From Victivallales bacterium (lineage in GTDB: Bacteria; Verrucomicrobiota; Lentisphaeria; Oligosphaerales; Oligosphaeraceae), in NCBI GenBank assembly GCA_017535315.1, contig JAFXUD010000051.1:1-35282 (forward strand): DNA of 35,282 nucleotides, given 5' to 3'. The position numbers were made by a program, and so were the translations under genes. A model generated the notes under the pieces. The model saw only the letters and a program-made list of their open reading frames with translations. It was not told the DNA's origin and ran no database searches. Below are positions 25,277-33,825 of the stretch, one piece after another (the first letter of the stretch is position 1; each line of letters begins with the position of its first letter).

Positions 25277-28153
25277 ATGAAAAAACACCACTCCATTCTG
25301 CTGTGCGCCACAATCGTGGTGCTTCTTCTCACTGCATTCAAAGCCTATTCTCGAAGCATCCGCATTGGAGGCACGCCTACACGCGAGGAGAATGTGGAAC
25401 TAGTCGTGCAAAACCAAACTGCACAGGCAACTTACATCGCCGAACGGTTGAAGGCATACCTGGGCAAGGTCATGGGTAAAGAACTGGCAATAGTCGCTTC
25501 TCCCAGCAACAACGCCATTTCCATCATCATCGGGAACTGCGAACTGTCACAGGCGGCGGGCCTTAATCTCTCCGCCCTGCCTCGCGAAGGCTACTACATC
25601 CTCCGCAAAGGCAACCAAATCTTCCTGGCGGGACGCGATACAGAAACAAAGAATCCCATAAATGGCGGCTTCAATCAGGAGTATGGACACGGCACCATCA
25701 ATGCCGCCATGGATTTTCTGGAGCGCTTTGCGGATGTGCGCTTTTTCTTCCCTGGTGAAATGGGCATCCTCGTACCCGAGGGCACTGGGCTGATGCTCCC
25801 TCCTGAAATCGACATCCAGGAGGCCCCCGACTATACCTTCAGGCGTGTCTCCAGCGGCAATTCCCGCTATGGCTGCAAATGGTGGGAAGACCCAATCGTC
25901 AAGGGAATGAACAACTTCAGTATCAGGCAGATTGTCTTGCGGCTCGGCGAGTTCAACATCCCCTACACCCACGGACTTGCTCAAACAAACATGATCGAGC
26001 GCTTCGCAGAATCGCACCCCGAATACTTTGCATTGAAGCCAGACGGACGCCGATACTTGAACCCTGCCGAACGCCATCCTGGACAACTCTGCTTCAACAG
26101 CGGCGTCGTGGAGGAAATCTACCAGGATGCAAAAGCCTATTTCCAGGGCAAGCCTTCCACTGAGCGCGGCATCAAGTCATGGCGGCAGGCGGGACGCGAA
26201 AACTTTTTCTGCATCATGCCGCAGGATTCCCTCTACTGGTGCGGATGTGAAAAATGTGCAAAAATCGCCCCTCCCGCCTGGGGTTACAACAACAACCCAG
26301 AAGCCGCCAAACGCATCAACACTTTCATGTGGCAGTTCACCGCCGACATCGCCAACCGCCTCGCACGCGAGGGCATAGAAGGCGTCATCACCCAGATGCC
26401 ATACGGGGTCATGAAGACGCTTCCCGAGGTGGACCTGCCCGAAAACATCTCCGTCCAACTGGCAGTCAAAGGCCTTGGGAAACGCGAGCAGTGGGACGAG
26501 GACAAGGCACTCATCAAGCAATGGCATGACAAGGTGAAGCACCCCATCTCCCTCTGGACCTATCCTGGCAAGCATATGGAAAAGGCGGCTATGAAGGGCA
26601 TCCCCGCCACCATGTTCCATCAGATGGGCGAGTATTTCCAATACATGCGCCCCTATCTCTGCGGCGCCTATCTGGAAGACGAGACCGACTTTGAAATCTT
26701 CAACCACATCGATTTCTACATCTACAGCAAAATCTCCTGGAACCTCGACCTCTCGGTTAAGGAAATTCTTGATGACTACTACCGCCACATGTACGGCAGC
26801 GCGGCTCCCATCCTGGAGGCATTCTTCAACGAGATGGAGGAACTCTGGTGCAACAAGGTCATCGGCAACTCCGTCGATACAGCCATCGGTCCTGTGACGA
26901 AACTCCCGACCGACTTCGAGGTCTGGAAGAACATCTACTCGCCTGAAAAACGCCAGAAATGGACGGCGATGTTCGAGAAGGCCCTGAAGCAGACGGCAAA
27001 GGAACCCGAGGCCCAGAAGCGTGTCGCTTTCATGAAACAAGAATACCTTGGACGCATCCTGAACGCAGGAAAGGCCTTCGAGGGACGCGTCGGCCTCATC
27101 AACGACTGGAAGGTGGAGGTCCCTGGCGAGGTCTGGCTCCGTGCCTACAAGGGTGAGGTGAACGAAGTCTCCACCAAGGTCAGCATCCAACGGGAAAACG
27201 GCAATTTTGTCTTTACCTACGACTGCGAAGAACCCAACATGGAGGATATTAAGGAGATATGCACAGAACGCGATGCGGAGAAGACCTTCTCCGATTCCTG
27301 CGTGGAACTGCTCATCAATCCATCTGGTGACCGCAAGAACTACTACCACTTCATCGCCAATGCCAACGGCACGCTCTATGACGCATCCTACAAGCTCAAC
27401 GAAAAGCCAGACATCGCCTGGAACTGCCAGGGGGCCAGCGCGACAGCCGTCAAGCGCGAGGATGGCTTCACCATTGCCATCTCCATTCCAGAGGCTTCCA
27501 TCGCCCCCTTCAAGCCCGAGGGCTTCCCCGTGAACTTCGCAAGAAACCGTTCCATGAAGACCATCATCGTCAAGGAAATCTACTACCAGTGGAGCCCCGT
27601 CGCAGGACGCAGCTTCCATAGCATCGAACAGTTCGGCATCCTCTGCCTGACTCCGCAAGAAAAGAGTATCAACCTCCTTCAGGACCCCGATTTCCAGCGC
27701 CCAATCAACAACACCTGGAAGCCAGGAAACTGGAACTTCGCGAAGCCCAAGTCCTGCAGCGGCGAAGGCCAGAAGTGCGAGATGGACAAGACAGTATTCC
27801 TCTTCGGCGGACAAAGCCCCCACGTCACCAACCAGACAGGTCAGTCCTTCATTGTCTCCCAGAAGTTCAGCGGCATGGAGCCAAACAAACAGTATCGCGT
27901 CTCCTACTATCTTCGTACCAAGGACATAGAGCCAGGCCCAACTGGCGTCGGCGGATGGCTGGTCATCGGCCAGCACCAGGAGGCACTACCACGAACCAGA
28001 ATCACAGGAACCACCACCTGGCATCCGCAATCCTTTGTCATCACCACAAAATCTGACGTCACCCCCGAGACCCCCTGCTCCTTCGCCATCTGGAACTGGA
28101 AGCACAAAGGCGAGTTCTGGGTGGACCACGTCCAAATCACTCCTGTTCAATAG
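25277..28153 (+). CDS. Exported DUF4838 protein with carbohydrate-binding-like C-terminus (copy 2)
   Basis: 958 residues, collinear with the preceding gene over its whole length, with roughly three quarters of residues identical by eye. Signal peptide about 1-25 (MKKHHSILLCATIVVLLLTAFKAYS). Domain order is the same: GH67N-like, DUF4838, CBM9-like, CBM4/9-like jelly-roll. The Cys triad is kept (C322, C324, C327 in 'WCGCEKC'). Differences are concentrated in the N-terminal 150 residues and in a short loop after the Cys triad ('APPAWGYNNNPEAAKR' versus 'GTSGHTYAYLKDPNACKG'), which may set different ligands. No clear Shine-Dalgarno precedes the ATG, so it may depend on translation of the upstream copy. 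A long open frame on the opposite strand inside it (26177-27976) is a composition shadow. Probably a tandem duplication followed by specialisation; substrate unknown. Confidence 0.88.
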   Translation: MKKHHSILLCATIVVLLLTAFKAYSRSIRIGGTPTREENVELVVQNQTAQATYIAERLKAYLGKVMGKELAIVASPSNNAISIIIGNCELSQAAGLNLSALPREGYYILRKGNQIFLAGRDTETKNPINGGFNQEYGHGTINAAMDFLERFADVRFFFPGEMGILVPEGTGLMLPPEIDIQEAPDYTFRRVSSGNSRYGCKWWEDPIVKGMNNFSIRQIVLRLGEFNIPYTHGLAQTNMIERFAESHPEYFALKPDGRRYLNPAERHPGQLCFNSGVVEEIYQDAKAYFQGKPSTERGIKSWRQAGRENFFCIMPQDSLYWCGCEKCAKIAPPAWGYNNNPEAAKRINTFMWQFTADIANRLAREGIEGVITQMPYGVMKTLPEVDLPENISVQLAVKGLGKREQWDEDKALIKQWHDKVKHPISLWTYPGKHMEKAAMKGIPATMFHQMGEYFQYMRPYLCGAYLEDETDFEIFNHIDFYIYSKISWNLDLSVKEILDDYYRHMYGSAAPILEAFFNEMEELWCNKVIGNSVDTAIGPVTKLPTDFEVWKNIYSPEKRQKWTAMFEKALKQTAKEPEAQKRVAFMKQEYLGRILNAGKAFEGRVGLINDWKVEVPGEVWLRAYKGEVNEVSTKVSIQRENGNFVFTYDCEEPNMEDIKEICTERDAEKTFSDSCVELLINPSGDRKNYYHFIANANGTLYDASYKLNEKPDIAWNCQGASATAVKREDGFTIAISIPEASIAPFKPEGFPVNFARNRSMKTIIVKEIYYQWSPVAGRSFHSIEQFGILCLTPQEKSINLLQDPDFQRPINNTWKPGNWNFAKPKSCSGEGQKCEMDKTVFLFGGQSPHVTNQTGQSFIVSQKFSGMEPNKQYRVSYYLRTKDIEPGPTGVGGWLVIGQHQEALPRTRITGTTTWHPQSFVITTKSDVTPETPCSFAIWNWKHKGEFWVDHVQITPVQ

Positions 28154-28239
28154 GTGAACCAGCGGCAACTTTTCTTGTTTTTCCCTGTCTCATTTGTAGA
28201 GTCTCGTTTCCACTCCATACAACCCTCAAAGGATACGTT

Positions 28240-29613
28240 ATGTTCAAAGCAGGATTCAGCCGCGTTGACATTACCCCGCGTGTCGGCGTCGAACTCTATG
28301 GATTTGGTCCCTACCGCCATCGCTATTCCATCGGGATACGTGATATACTGGAGGCGCGTGCAGCGGCTTTCTCACAAAATGGCAAATCGGTTGTCATTGT
28401 CACGAACGACCTCTGCACGATTGATGTCAAGATTGTCGCCGAAGCGCGGCGCTTTGTCCGTGAAAAACACCCCGAGCTTTCGGATGCGGACATCATGGTG
28501 GAGGCAAGCCATACCCACTCTGGCCCTTCCACCTCCATCGACGGTCATGGATGGGGCGAAATCGACGAGCCATACCTGCGAATCCTTCCCCATAGAATCG
28601 CAAAGGCGGCCTGCGACGCGCTGGACGCCATGGAGGAGGTCAACGTATCACAGTCGGAAGTCCCCTGCCGCCACATTGGGCTGAACCGTGTCCGCGATGT
28701 GGACTCCCCTCCGCTTGCAGATGTGTTGAAGGAGGATTGGGAACCAGCCAAACCTGAACTGACCGACACGACCTGCCGCGTCATCCGCTTTGATGACAAG
28801 GCGGGGAATCTCAAGGGATTCATGGCCTATTTCGGATGTCATCCCGTGGTCTGCTGTGAAGATACACGATATATACATGGGGACTATCCAGGTGTGGCCA
28901 TGCACAACCTCATGCGGGAGATGCCTGGCAGCATCGGCTTGTTCCTCCAGGGTGCGGAGGGCGATGTCAATGCGGGATGCGTCCACAAGCCCGAACAGGA
29001 ATCGCTGTTGGCGCTGGATGTCTTTGCCGCCCGCTTTGCCAACGCCGTTCGCCACGGCCTTCAGGAGGCAAAGCCAATTGAGATGGACGCCATCCGCAGT
29101 GTCTCCAAGGTGTTTCGCTTTGCCACGCGTGCGGTTTTCACGCCTGAACTGCTGGCGAAACTCAAGGCGCAGTATGAGAAGCCCTTTGAGAACCCGATGC
29201 TTTCGGACAGCAACTACGAGGCACGCATGAACACAGTTTTCCTCAATGGCATTGAAAGGATTGAAAAGGCGTTCAGGGAGGGGAAAGACAAATATGTCGA
29301 GGCCGAACTTCAGGCCATCAAGGTCGGTCCGCTGGAGTTTCTCGGTGCGCCGTTCGAGGTAATGCAGCCCATCAAGAACGACATCCACGCATCGGTGAAG
29401 GCGACCTACCCGATGCTGATGAGCCTTACCAACGGACGCTTCGGTTACGCCCCTTCACAGGATCTGCTTGACATGGCTTCACTGGACAAGGGAGCGGGCG
29501 GCGGCTATGAATCGACCCGCGTCCCCCTCATCAATGGAATCCTTCCATACGGCGACATCCACCATGAACTGGTCCAGTACATGACGGAACTCGACGCCAT
29601 CCTAAATCCATAA
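28240..29613 (+). CDS. Neutral/alkaline ceramidase N-terminal-like hydrolase, single-domain
   Basis: 457 residues with no signal peptide. The start 'MFKAGFSRVDITPRVGVELYGFG' and 'GIRDILEARAAAF' match the N-terminal domain of neutral ceramidases. 'EASHTHSGP' (H91, H93) and 'YFGCHPVVC' (H201) match the His zinc-ligand motifs of that fold. 'LFLQGAEGDVN' is another family signature. True neutral ceramidases are about 650-780 residues and exported; this one lacks their C-terminal Ig-like domain and appears cytoplasmic, so ceramide is not a safe substrate. Such stand-alone versions are common in Lentisphaerae and Planctomycetes, where they are often found among sugar-degradation genes. ATG follows AAAGGA by six bases. 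It lies 86 bp after the DUF4838 pair; no terminator is seen between them. Confidence 0.85.
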   Translation: MFKAGFSRVDITPRVGVELYGFGPYRHRYSIGIRDILEARAAAFSQNGKSVVIVTNDLCTIDVKIVAEARRFVREKHPELSDADIMVEASHTHSGPSTSIDGHGWGEIDEPYLRILPHRIAKAACDALDAMEEVNVSQSEVPCRHIGLNRVRDVDSPPLADVLKEDWEPAKPELTDTTCRVIRFDDKAGNLKGFMAYFGCHPVVCCEDTRYIHGDYPGVAMHNLMREMPGSIGLFLQGAEGDVNAGCVHKPEQESLLALDVFAARFANAVRHGLQEAKPIEMDAIRSVSKVFRFATRAVFTPELLAKLKAQYEKPFENPMLSDSNYEARMNTVFLNGIERIEKAFREGKDKYVEAELQAIKVGPLEFLGAPFEVMQPIKNDIHASVKATYPMLMSLTNGRFGYAPSQDLLDMASLDKGAGGGYESTRVPLINGILPYGDIHHELVQYMTELDAILNP

Positions 29614-29628
29614 GTAATTGGATAATGA

Positions 29629-30852
29629 ATGTCAAAAACCGTAGCCATACTGCTCCTGCTTTTGCTGTTGAAAACGTATGCCGTTTCCTTCAAGGAAACG
29701 CGCCGCGCACACAGAATCAGGATCAATACCCAGTCGCTGGCGACCACAGAGTCCGTAGCGCACTATGCCACCACCTGCGCTGCCCTTGTGGACAAGACGC
29801 TTGCAGTCGATAATCCCCCCCAGTCATTCATCGACCTGGAGGAAAGCCCCGTCGGAAACAATATCCCGACAGACCAAGAAAGTAAAATCTTCTTCAATGA
29901 GGAGACTGAAATACAGGTTTTCACCTACAAGATACTGCGGACCTTCATACGCAGACGCCAACGGGAGCTCTTCGGAAACAATGGTCCCCGTTCTGAAGTG
30001 ACAGATTTTCTCGCCTCGGCACTTACATTCAGGCGCATTGTCAACATGCTTTCAACGGCAGGAGGCGCAGACTGGGATTATTCTTCCGCTAGAAAACTCT
30101 TCGAGAGCAAATCATTTCCAAACGCCGAATTGCTTCTGACCGCCCCTGTCGCCCCAACCTTCCCCCTTTTCTTCCAGCTTTACGCCATGCATGGTGAAAT
30201 CCTCTTGAAAACAATTGAGCAACTTCCCAGCAAAAGAGGCAATATTCTGAAGAAACTCCTTGAAATGGAGGCCTTTGGACGAAATGCCACGGACAATGTG
30301 CGCTATGTGCTTTCAAGTGCCCTGCCTTCAGGGATGCCACTTCAGGCATGGTACGAACGGCACGCCATCCATAACAGCCTTCACAGGCACTCGCCAGACG
30401 CTCCCTCCACCCTCTCCGAGCAGGTCGCCGCCTTGGAATCGGTCAACATCCTCAGCGCTGGAAGCAGTGGAAACATGGAGCGTGTGAAGATAGACGATGT
30501 GCCCGCCGCCTTCAACGACCTGAAGACGGACAAGGCAGCACTTAACAAGCGTCAACTCCAGTTTCTGGAACTGCGCAACGAGGTGCCGCCCCTGTTGAAG
30601 CCCTCCCTTGAACTCTACGCAAAAGCTCTTGGTTATCTGGCTGGCAATGATGTCAAGCGTTTCAAAACGACTATTGCCCAGGCACGCCAGCAATTCCAGG
30701 AAGCCCTTGCAAAACAGCAGGCCATCTCCAATGCCCTGGCAAAGGCCGAAACCGAGTTCGTCCCCGCCACACGACGTCTGGGGAATTACCTTGACGCCAT
30801 GACACATTATCGACAAAACAAGGAAAATATTCTCCATCTGGAAAGACCATAG
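29629..30852 (+). CDS. Exported helical protein of unknown family
   Basis: 407 residues. Signal peptide-like start MSKTVAILLLLLLLKTYAVS, then a largely helical, charged protein. Visible features are a Gly-poor middle with 'YKILRTFIRRRQRELFG', a region 'FPLFFQLYAMHGEILLKTIEQL', and a C-terminal segment (about 340-385, 'KTTIAQARQQFQEALAKQQAISNALAKAETEF') that should form a coiled coil. I do not recognise a family. It starts 15 bases after the previous stop, with a weak TTGGA about six bases before the ATG. It is followed 73 bp later by a membrane-anchored VWA protein. Coiled-coil periplasmic proteins next to VWA proteins often work as a pair, so a shared envelope role is possible but unproven. 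Confidence 0.75.
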   Translation: MSKTVAILLLLLLLKTYAVSFKETRRAHRIRINTQSLATTESVAHYATTCAALVDKTLAVDNPPQSFIDLEESPVGNNIPTDQESKIFFNEETEIQVFTYKILRTFIRRRQRELFGNNGPRSEVTDFLASALTFRRIVNMLSTAGGADWDYSSARKLFESKSFPNAELLLTAPVAPTFPLFFQLYAMHGEILLKTIEQLPSKRGNILKKLLEMEAFGRNATDNVRYVLSSALPSGMPLQAWYERHAIHNSLHRHSPDAPSTLSEQVAALESVNILSAGSSGNMERVKIDDVPAAFNDLKTDKAALNKRQLQFLELRNEVPPLLKPSLELYAKALGYLAGNDVKRFKTTIAQARQQFQEALAKQQAISNALAKAETEFVPATRRLGNYLDAMTHYRQNKENILHLERP

Positions 30853-30925
30853 GTTTTTTTTGGATTATATTAGAGGTAAAATGCCTCTAGGATTTCAATA
30901 CTAAACCGAAGGGAATGGAATCAAT

Positions 30926-32710
30926 ATGAAAATCTCAAAATATGTTCTTCTATCCCTTATTCTCTCGTTGGTGCTGCATCTTCTCCTGATGATGTCCCTC
31001 TCCAAGGTCGTCATCACACCGCCTATCGCACGTCTGGACACCTACGACGACACCAGTGTTCCAGTCGCCATCAACCTGCAGACCATCATCAGACAGCCTG
31101 AACTGGAAAAGCCGAAGCCACGTGAGGACGGGAAAAGCTCCAGTGAAAAGAACACTCCAGAAGGCGTGAACAGCCCGCGTGACCTTGTCAAGCAAAGCTA
31201 TGTGGAACAAGCCGTGAACAATGTGCTTGAGCAAGACAAGCTGACGGTTCCCATGCCAAAGCCGAAACTTCAGTTCAGCGGTCTCAGCACGGGAACCATC
31301 AAACCCGACATTCCAGCGCCGCGCGCGGAAATACATGCTTCTGCGCCACGCCCCAAAATCATAGAAATTGATGCAGCCACCCTGCCCCCCGCCGCACGGG
31401 TGAACCGCAAGCTTACCCCGAAAGTAGAGCGCATCGACGTCCCTTCCGTGAAACTTCCCAGCCTGCTGCCACATGGTCCCATCGTCAAGGGAGAAGGTGC
31501 CTCCTACAACGTCAACATGAAGTTCTCGCAGCCCAGCTTTGGCGGTCCAGGCGTCATCCCCGAAGACGCGCCACCCTCCACGCCTGGAAACATTGTCGAT
31601 AGTCTTACCAATACCCTGGTTCCCAGGGTGCCCGACCCGCAGAATCTGGAGCACATCCTGAACCAAAACACCCCCACGGTTTCCTTCGAGGAGTTCGTCG
31701 ATTTATCCATTGTCGTGAAAGATGACCCGATGACGGGCGGCGGCTTTTTCATGGCCTCCATCAAGGCGAATGAAAAATGCGAATCCGTCCGCGACATCCC
31801 CAAGGACGTCATCATCATCATCGACCGCTCCTCCAGCATCTCCCCCAACAAGTTCCAGGCATTCAAAAACGCCGCCATCAGCGCATTGGGACACTTGAAT
31901 CCACAGGATTCCTTCAACATCGGCTCGTTTACCGACAAGCCCTTCTCCATGTCCCGAAACTTCCTACAGGCAACACCTCAGAATATCAAGGCGGCGAACC
32001 AGTTCATCTCCAAACTGATGCGAGGCGGGACAACCAGCGTCTTCGAGGGACTTCGCCCCTTCGTGCTGCAACGCCCCCAGGAGCCAGGCAGGCCCTTGAA
32101 CATCTTCCTGCTCACAGACGGCATCTCGACGGTGAACATCTACAGTGATGAAGACTTCCTGCGCACCATTACGGGCATCAATCCTGGCCACGTCTCTATC
32201 TTTACCTTCAGCGCGGGCAATAACGCCAACCGTGATCTGCTCGACTTCCTGAGTTTCCTGAACCGTGGTAACAGCCTCCATGCACGCAACATCTATAACA
32301 CTCAGAATAGCCTCACTAGTTTCATCACCAACCACAGCGATATCCTTATACGCGACATTGAATATCTGGCCCCCATGAGCCTGATTGCGGAAATCTATCC
32401 CAAGAAACTGCAGCACCTCTACCGTGGTTCCGAGGTCAGGCTTTATGGGAAATACAGCGCAAACGACACGGAAATCATCTTCAAAGTCGTCGGATACGAC
32501 TCCAACAACACACGGCGCGATGTGATTTTCCGCAAGAGTATCGCCGACTGCCAGCATACAGATGAGGATCTCGCCAGCGGCTGGGCCGCCAAAAAGATCA
32601 TCCACCTGCTTGCAGATAAGACCATCTCCATCAACCCTGCTGAAAAGAAGCTCTACGAAAACGAGATTCGCAAACTCAGCTCCCTGTATGGTCTGGCCAT
32701 CCCCTATTGA
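30926..32710 (+). CDS. Membrane-anchored VWA-domain protein with Pro-rich periplasmic linker
   Basis: 594 residues. An N-terminal membrane helix (about 6-26, 'YVLLSLILSLVLHLLLMMSL') leads into a long Pro/Lys-rich region (about 50-240) of TonB-like composition. The VWA domain follows with a complete MIDAS metal site: D300-R-S302-S-S304 ('DRSSSIS'), T369/T370 in 'RGGTTSVFEG', and D398 in 'LLTDGIS'. The C-terminal part ends 'WAAKKIIHLLA...LYENEIRKLSSLYGLAIPY', as seen in VIT/inter-alpha-trypsin-inhibitor heavy-chain-type VWA proteins, where the final beta-structure packs on the VWA domain. It should bind a partner by divalent metal in the periplasm. ATG follows GGGAATGGA with about seven bases. 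The intergenic region upstream has a T-run and a small TAGAGG/CCTCTA hairpin but no convincing promoter. Confidence 0.85.
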   Translation: MKISKYVLLSLILSLVLHLLLMMSLSKVVITPPIARLDTYDDTSVPVAINLQTIIRQPELEKPKPREDGKSSSEKNTPEGVNSPRDLVKQSYVEQAVNNVLEQDKLTVPMPKPKLQFSGLSTGTIKPDIPAPRAEIHASAPRPKIIEIDAATLPPAARVNRKLTPKVERIDVPSVKLPSLLPHGPIVKGEGASYNVNMKFSQPSFGGPGVIPEDAPPSTPGNIVDSLTNTLVPRVPDPQNLEHILNQNTPTVSFEEFVDLSIVVKDDPMTGGGFFMASIKANEKCESVRDIPKDVIIIIDRSSSISPNKFQAFKNAAISALGHLNPQDSFNIGSFTDKPFSMSRNFLQATPQNIKAANQFISKLMRGGTTSVFEGLRPFVLQRPQEPGRPLNIFLLTDGISTVNIYSDEDFLRTITGINPGHVSIFTFSAGNNANRDLLDFLSFLNRGNSLHARNIYNTQNSLTSFITNHSDILIRDIEYLAPMSLIAEIYPKKLQHLYRGSEVRLYGKYSANDTEIIFKVVGYDSNNTRRDVIFRKSIADCQHTDEDLASGWAAKKIIHLLADKTISINPAEKKLYENEIRKLSSLYGLAIPY

Positions 32711-32743
32711 GTTTTTCAATAAACAGTTATTTACGGAGCAATA

Positions 32744-33367
32744 ATGGCAAAAAAACGCCCTATTATCGTTGCAATGGACCTGGAAGGGGTCCTGGTTCCC
32801 GAAGTGTGGATTTCCGTCGCGGAGAAGACAGGCATCGAAGGTCTAAAACTCACAACGCGGGATATAGCGGACTATTCGGCCCTGATGAGCCATCGCATGA
32901 AGCTTCTTGATGAAAACGGTCTGAAACTCAAGGACATACAAAATGTGATTGCCACTATGGACCCCCTTCCTGGAGCCATTGACTACATGAACTGGCTTCG
33001 GGAGCGCTATCAGGGTGTCATCCTGTCCGATACCTTCTACGAATTCGCATCTCCGCTCATGCGAAAGCTCGGCTGGCCAACCCTCTTCTGCAACACCATT
33101 CAGACAGATGAAACAGGGCGCATCATTGGATACACCATGCGACTGAACGAGGGAAAGCGCCATGCAGTTCTTGGATTCAAACAGTTGAACTTCTCAGTTG
33201 TCGCCATGGGAGATTCCTACAACGACACCTCCATGCTGCTGGAAGCCGACATGGGTATGCTTTTCCGACCATCCGCCAAGGTCGCAAAGGAGTTCCCGCA
33301 ACTGCCCATCGTTACGGAATACTCGGAGGTCATGGAGCGAATCACACGCTTTGCGACTGAACAGTAG
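32744..33367 (+). CDS. thrH: ThrH: phosphoserine phosphatase / phosphoserine:homoserine phosphotransferase
   Basis: 207 residues, the normal length of Pseudomonas ThrH (about 205) and similar throughout: 'MDLEGVLVPEVWISVAEKTGI', 'TTRDIADYSALM', 'LKLKDIQNVIATMDPLPGA', 'VILSDTFYEFASPLMRKLG' and 'AMGDSYNDTSML'. HAD motifs are motif I D12-L-E14 (Glu in place of the second Asp, as is typical of ThrH), motif II S95 in 'LSDT', and motif IV 'GDSYND' (D157, D161). In Pseudomonas the enzyme removes phosphate from phosphoserine and can pass it to homoserine, linking serine and threonine synthesis. Cytoplasmic. ATG follows GGAG by five bases. It is unrelated in function to the envelope genes upstream and may simply be carried on their transcript. 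Confidence 0.93.
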   Translation: MAKKRPIIVAMDLEGVLVPEVWISVAEKTGIEGLKLTTRDIADYSALMSHRMKLLDENGLKLKDIQNVIATMDPLPGAIDYMNWLRERYQGVILSDTFYEFASPLMRKLGWPTLFCNTIQTDETGRIIGYTMRLNEGKRHAVLGFKQLNFSVVAMGDSYNDTSMLLEADMGMLFRPSAKVAKEFPQLPIVTEYSEVMERITRFATEQ

Positions 33368-33385
33368 GACATACTGTTAGTATCT

Positions 33386-33493
33386 TCTAGATAGCCTAGA
33401 TAGTCTAGATAGTCTAGATTGTCTAGATAGTCTAGATTGTCTAGATTGTCTAGATTGTCTAGATTGTCTAGATTGTCTAGATTGTCTAGATTG
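33386..33493. repeat. 12-unit 9-bp tandem array with TCTAGA cores
   Basis: Twelve consecutive 9-base units. Most read TCTAGATTG; the first few read TCTAGATAG or CCTAGATAG. Eleven contain the palindrome TCTAGA. The degenerate units lie at the thrH side and the perfect ones at the distal side. CTAG is usually a rare tetranucleotide in bacterial genomes, so a dense array is unexpected. Confidence 0.95.
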
Positions 33494-33606
33494 TCTGTGC
33501 TCAATCTCAAAAGCGTACTCCTAAAAAACTCCAAGGCCGTAGAAATCTGCGTCCACCCCCTCTATCCGTAAGTGAAGCATCAAGAAATCTGAAACACTCT
33601 GCTCCC

Positions 33607-33743
33607 CAGGAGGGTAGTTTTTGGAAGCCGCGAAGCGGCAGCGCCCGTTAGGGGGCAACCATGCGTAACCCCACGCAAGCGCCCGTTAGGGCGCGCAGCG
33701 TGGGGGAGAGAAGCCCTCCTGAACTTAGCGCCCGCAAGGGCGC
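33607..33743 (+). repeat. Cluster of GC-rich inverted repeats, possibly a structured RNA
   Basis: An outer eight-base-pair stem (CAGGAGGG 33607-33614 with CCCTCCTG 33714-33721) encloses several hairpins. These are GCCGC/GCGGC (33627-33639), an imperfect GCGCCC-GTTA-GGGGGC (33641-33656), and a long arm CCCCACGC/GCGTGGGG (33669-33676 with 33698-33705) capped by perfect GCGCCC-GTTA-GGGCGC (33679-33694). A further GCGCCC-GCAA-GGGCGC hairpin with a GNRA loop lies at 33728-33743. AGCGCCCGTTAGGG occurs twice. I cannot assign it to a known RNA family. Confidence 0.55.
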
Positions 33744-33825
33744 AACAAAAAACATTGCCATTGCCTAACCTCTTGGAGAAAAAAGCAATCTGAAAAAGGA
33801 ATCAATCAAAACAAGGAGACACGCT

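Larger units (their letters stand above)
33368..33825. other. 458-bp non-coding stretch: 9-bp array plus GC-rich hairpins
   Basis: No credible gene. It holds a small ACAGTA/TACTGT hairpin overlapping the thrH stop, a 12-unit 9-bp tandem array (33386-33493), a cluster of GC-rich inverted repeats (33607-33743), and the ribosome-binding region of the following lipoprotein gene (AAGGAG at 33813-33818). A minus-strand frame through the 9-bp array reads as Leu-Asp-Asn repeats and is an artefact of the repeat. Confidence 0.75.

Noticed and set aside
26177-27976. 599-residue open frame on the minus strand opposite the second DUF4838 gene
   Set aside because: Antisense shadow of a conserved coding region; no motif or plausible start context.
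28154-28239. Promoter (TTGTTT, 16 bases, TAGAGT) before the ceramidase-like gene
   Set aside because: Both boxes are poor matches and the gap is short; readthrough from upstream is equally likely.
33361-33377. ACAGTA/TACTGT hairpin at the thrH stop as a terminator
   Set aside because: Only six AT-rich pairs and no U-tract.
33386-33493. Possible CRISPR array
   Set aside because: Units are 9 bp and contiguous with no spacers; no cas genes are present.
33217-33534. Minus-strand frame with Leu-Asp-Asn repeats
   Set aside because: Produced by the 9-bp array read through the thrH 3' end; no ribosome-binding site and no domain.
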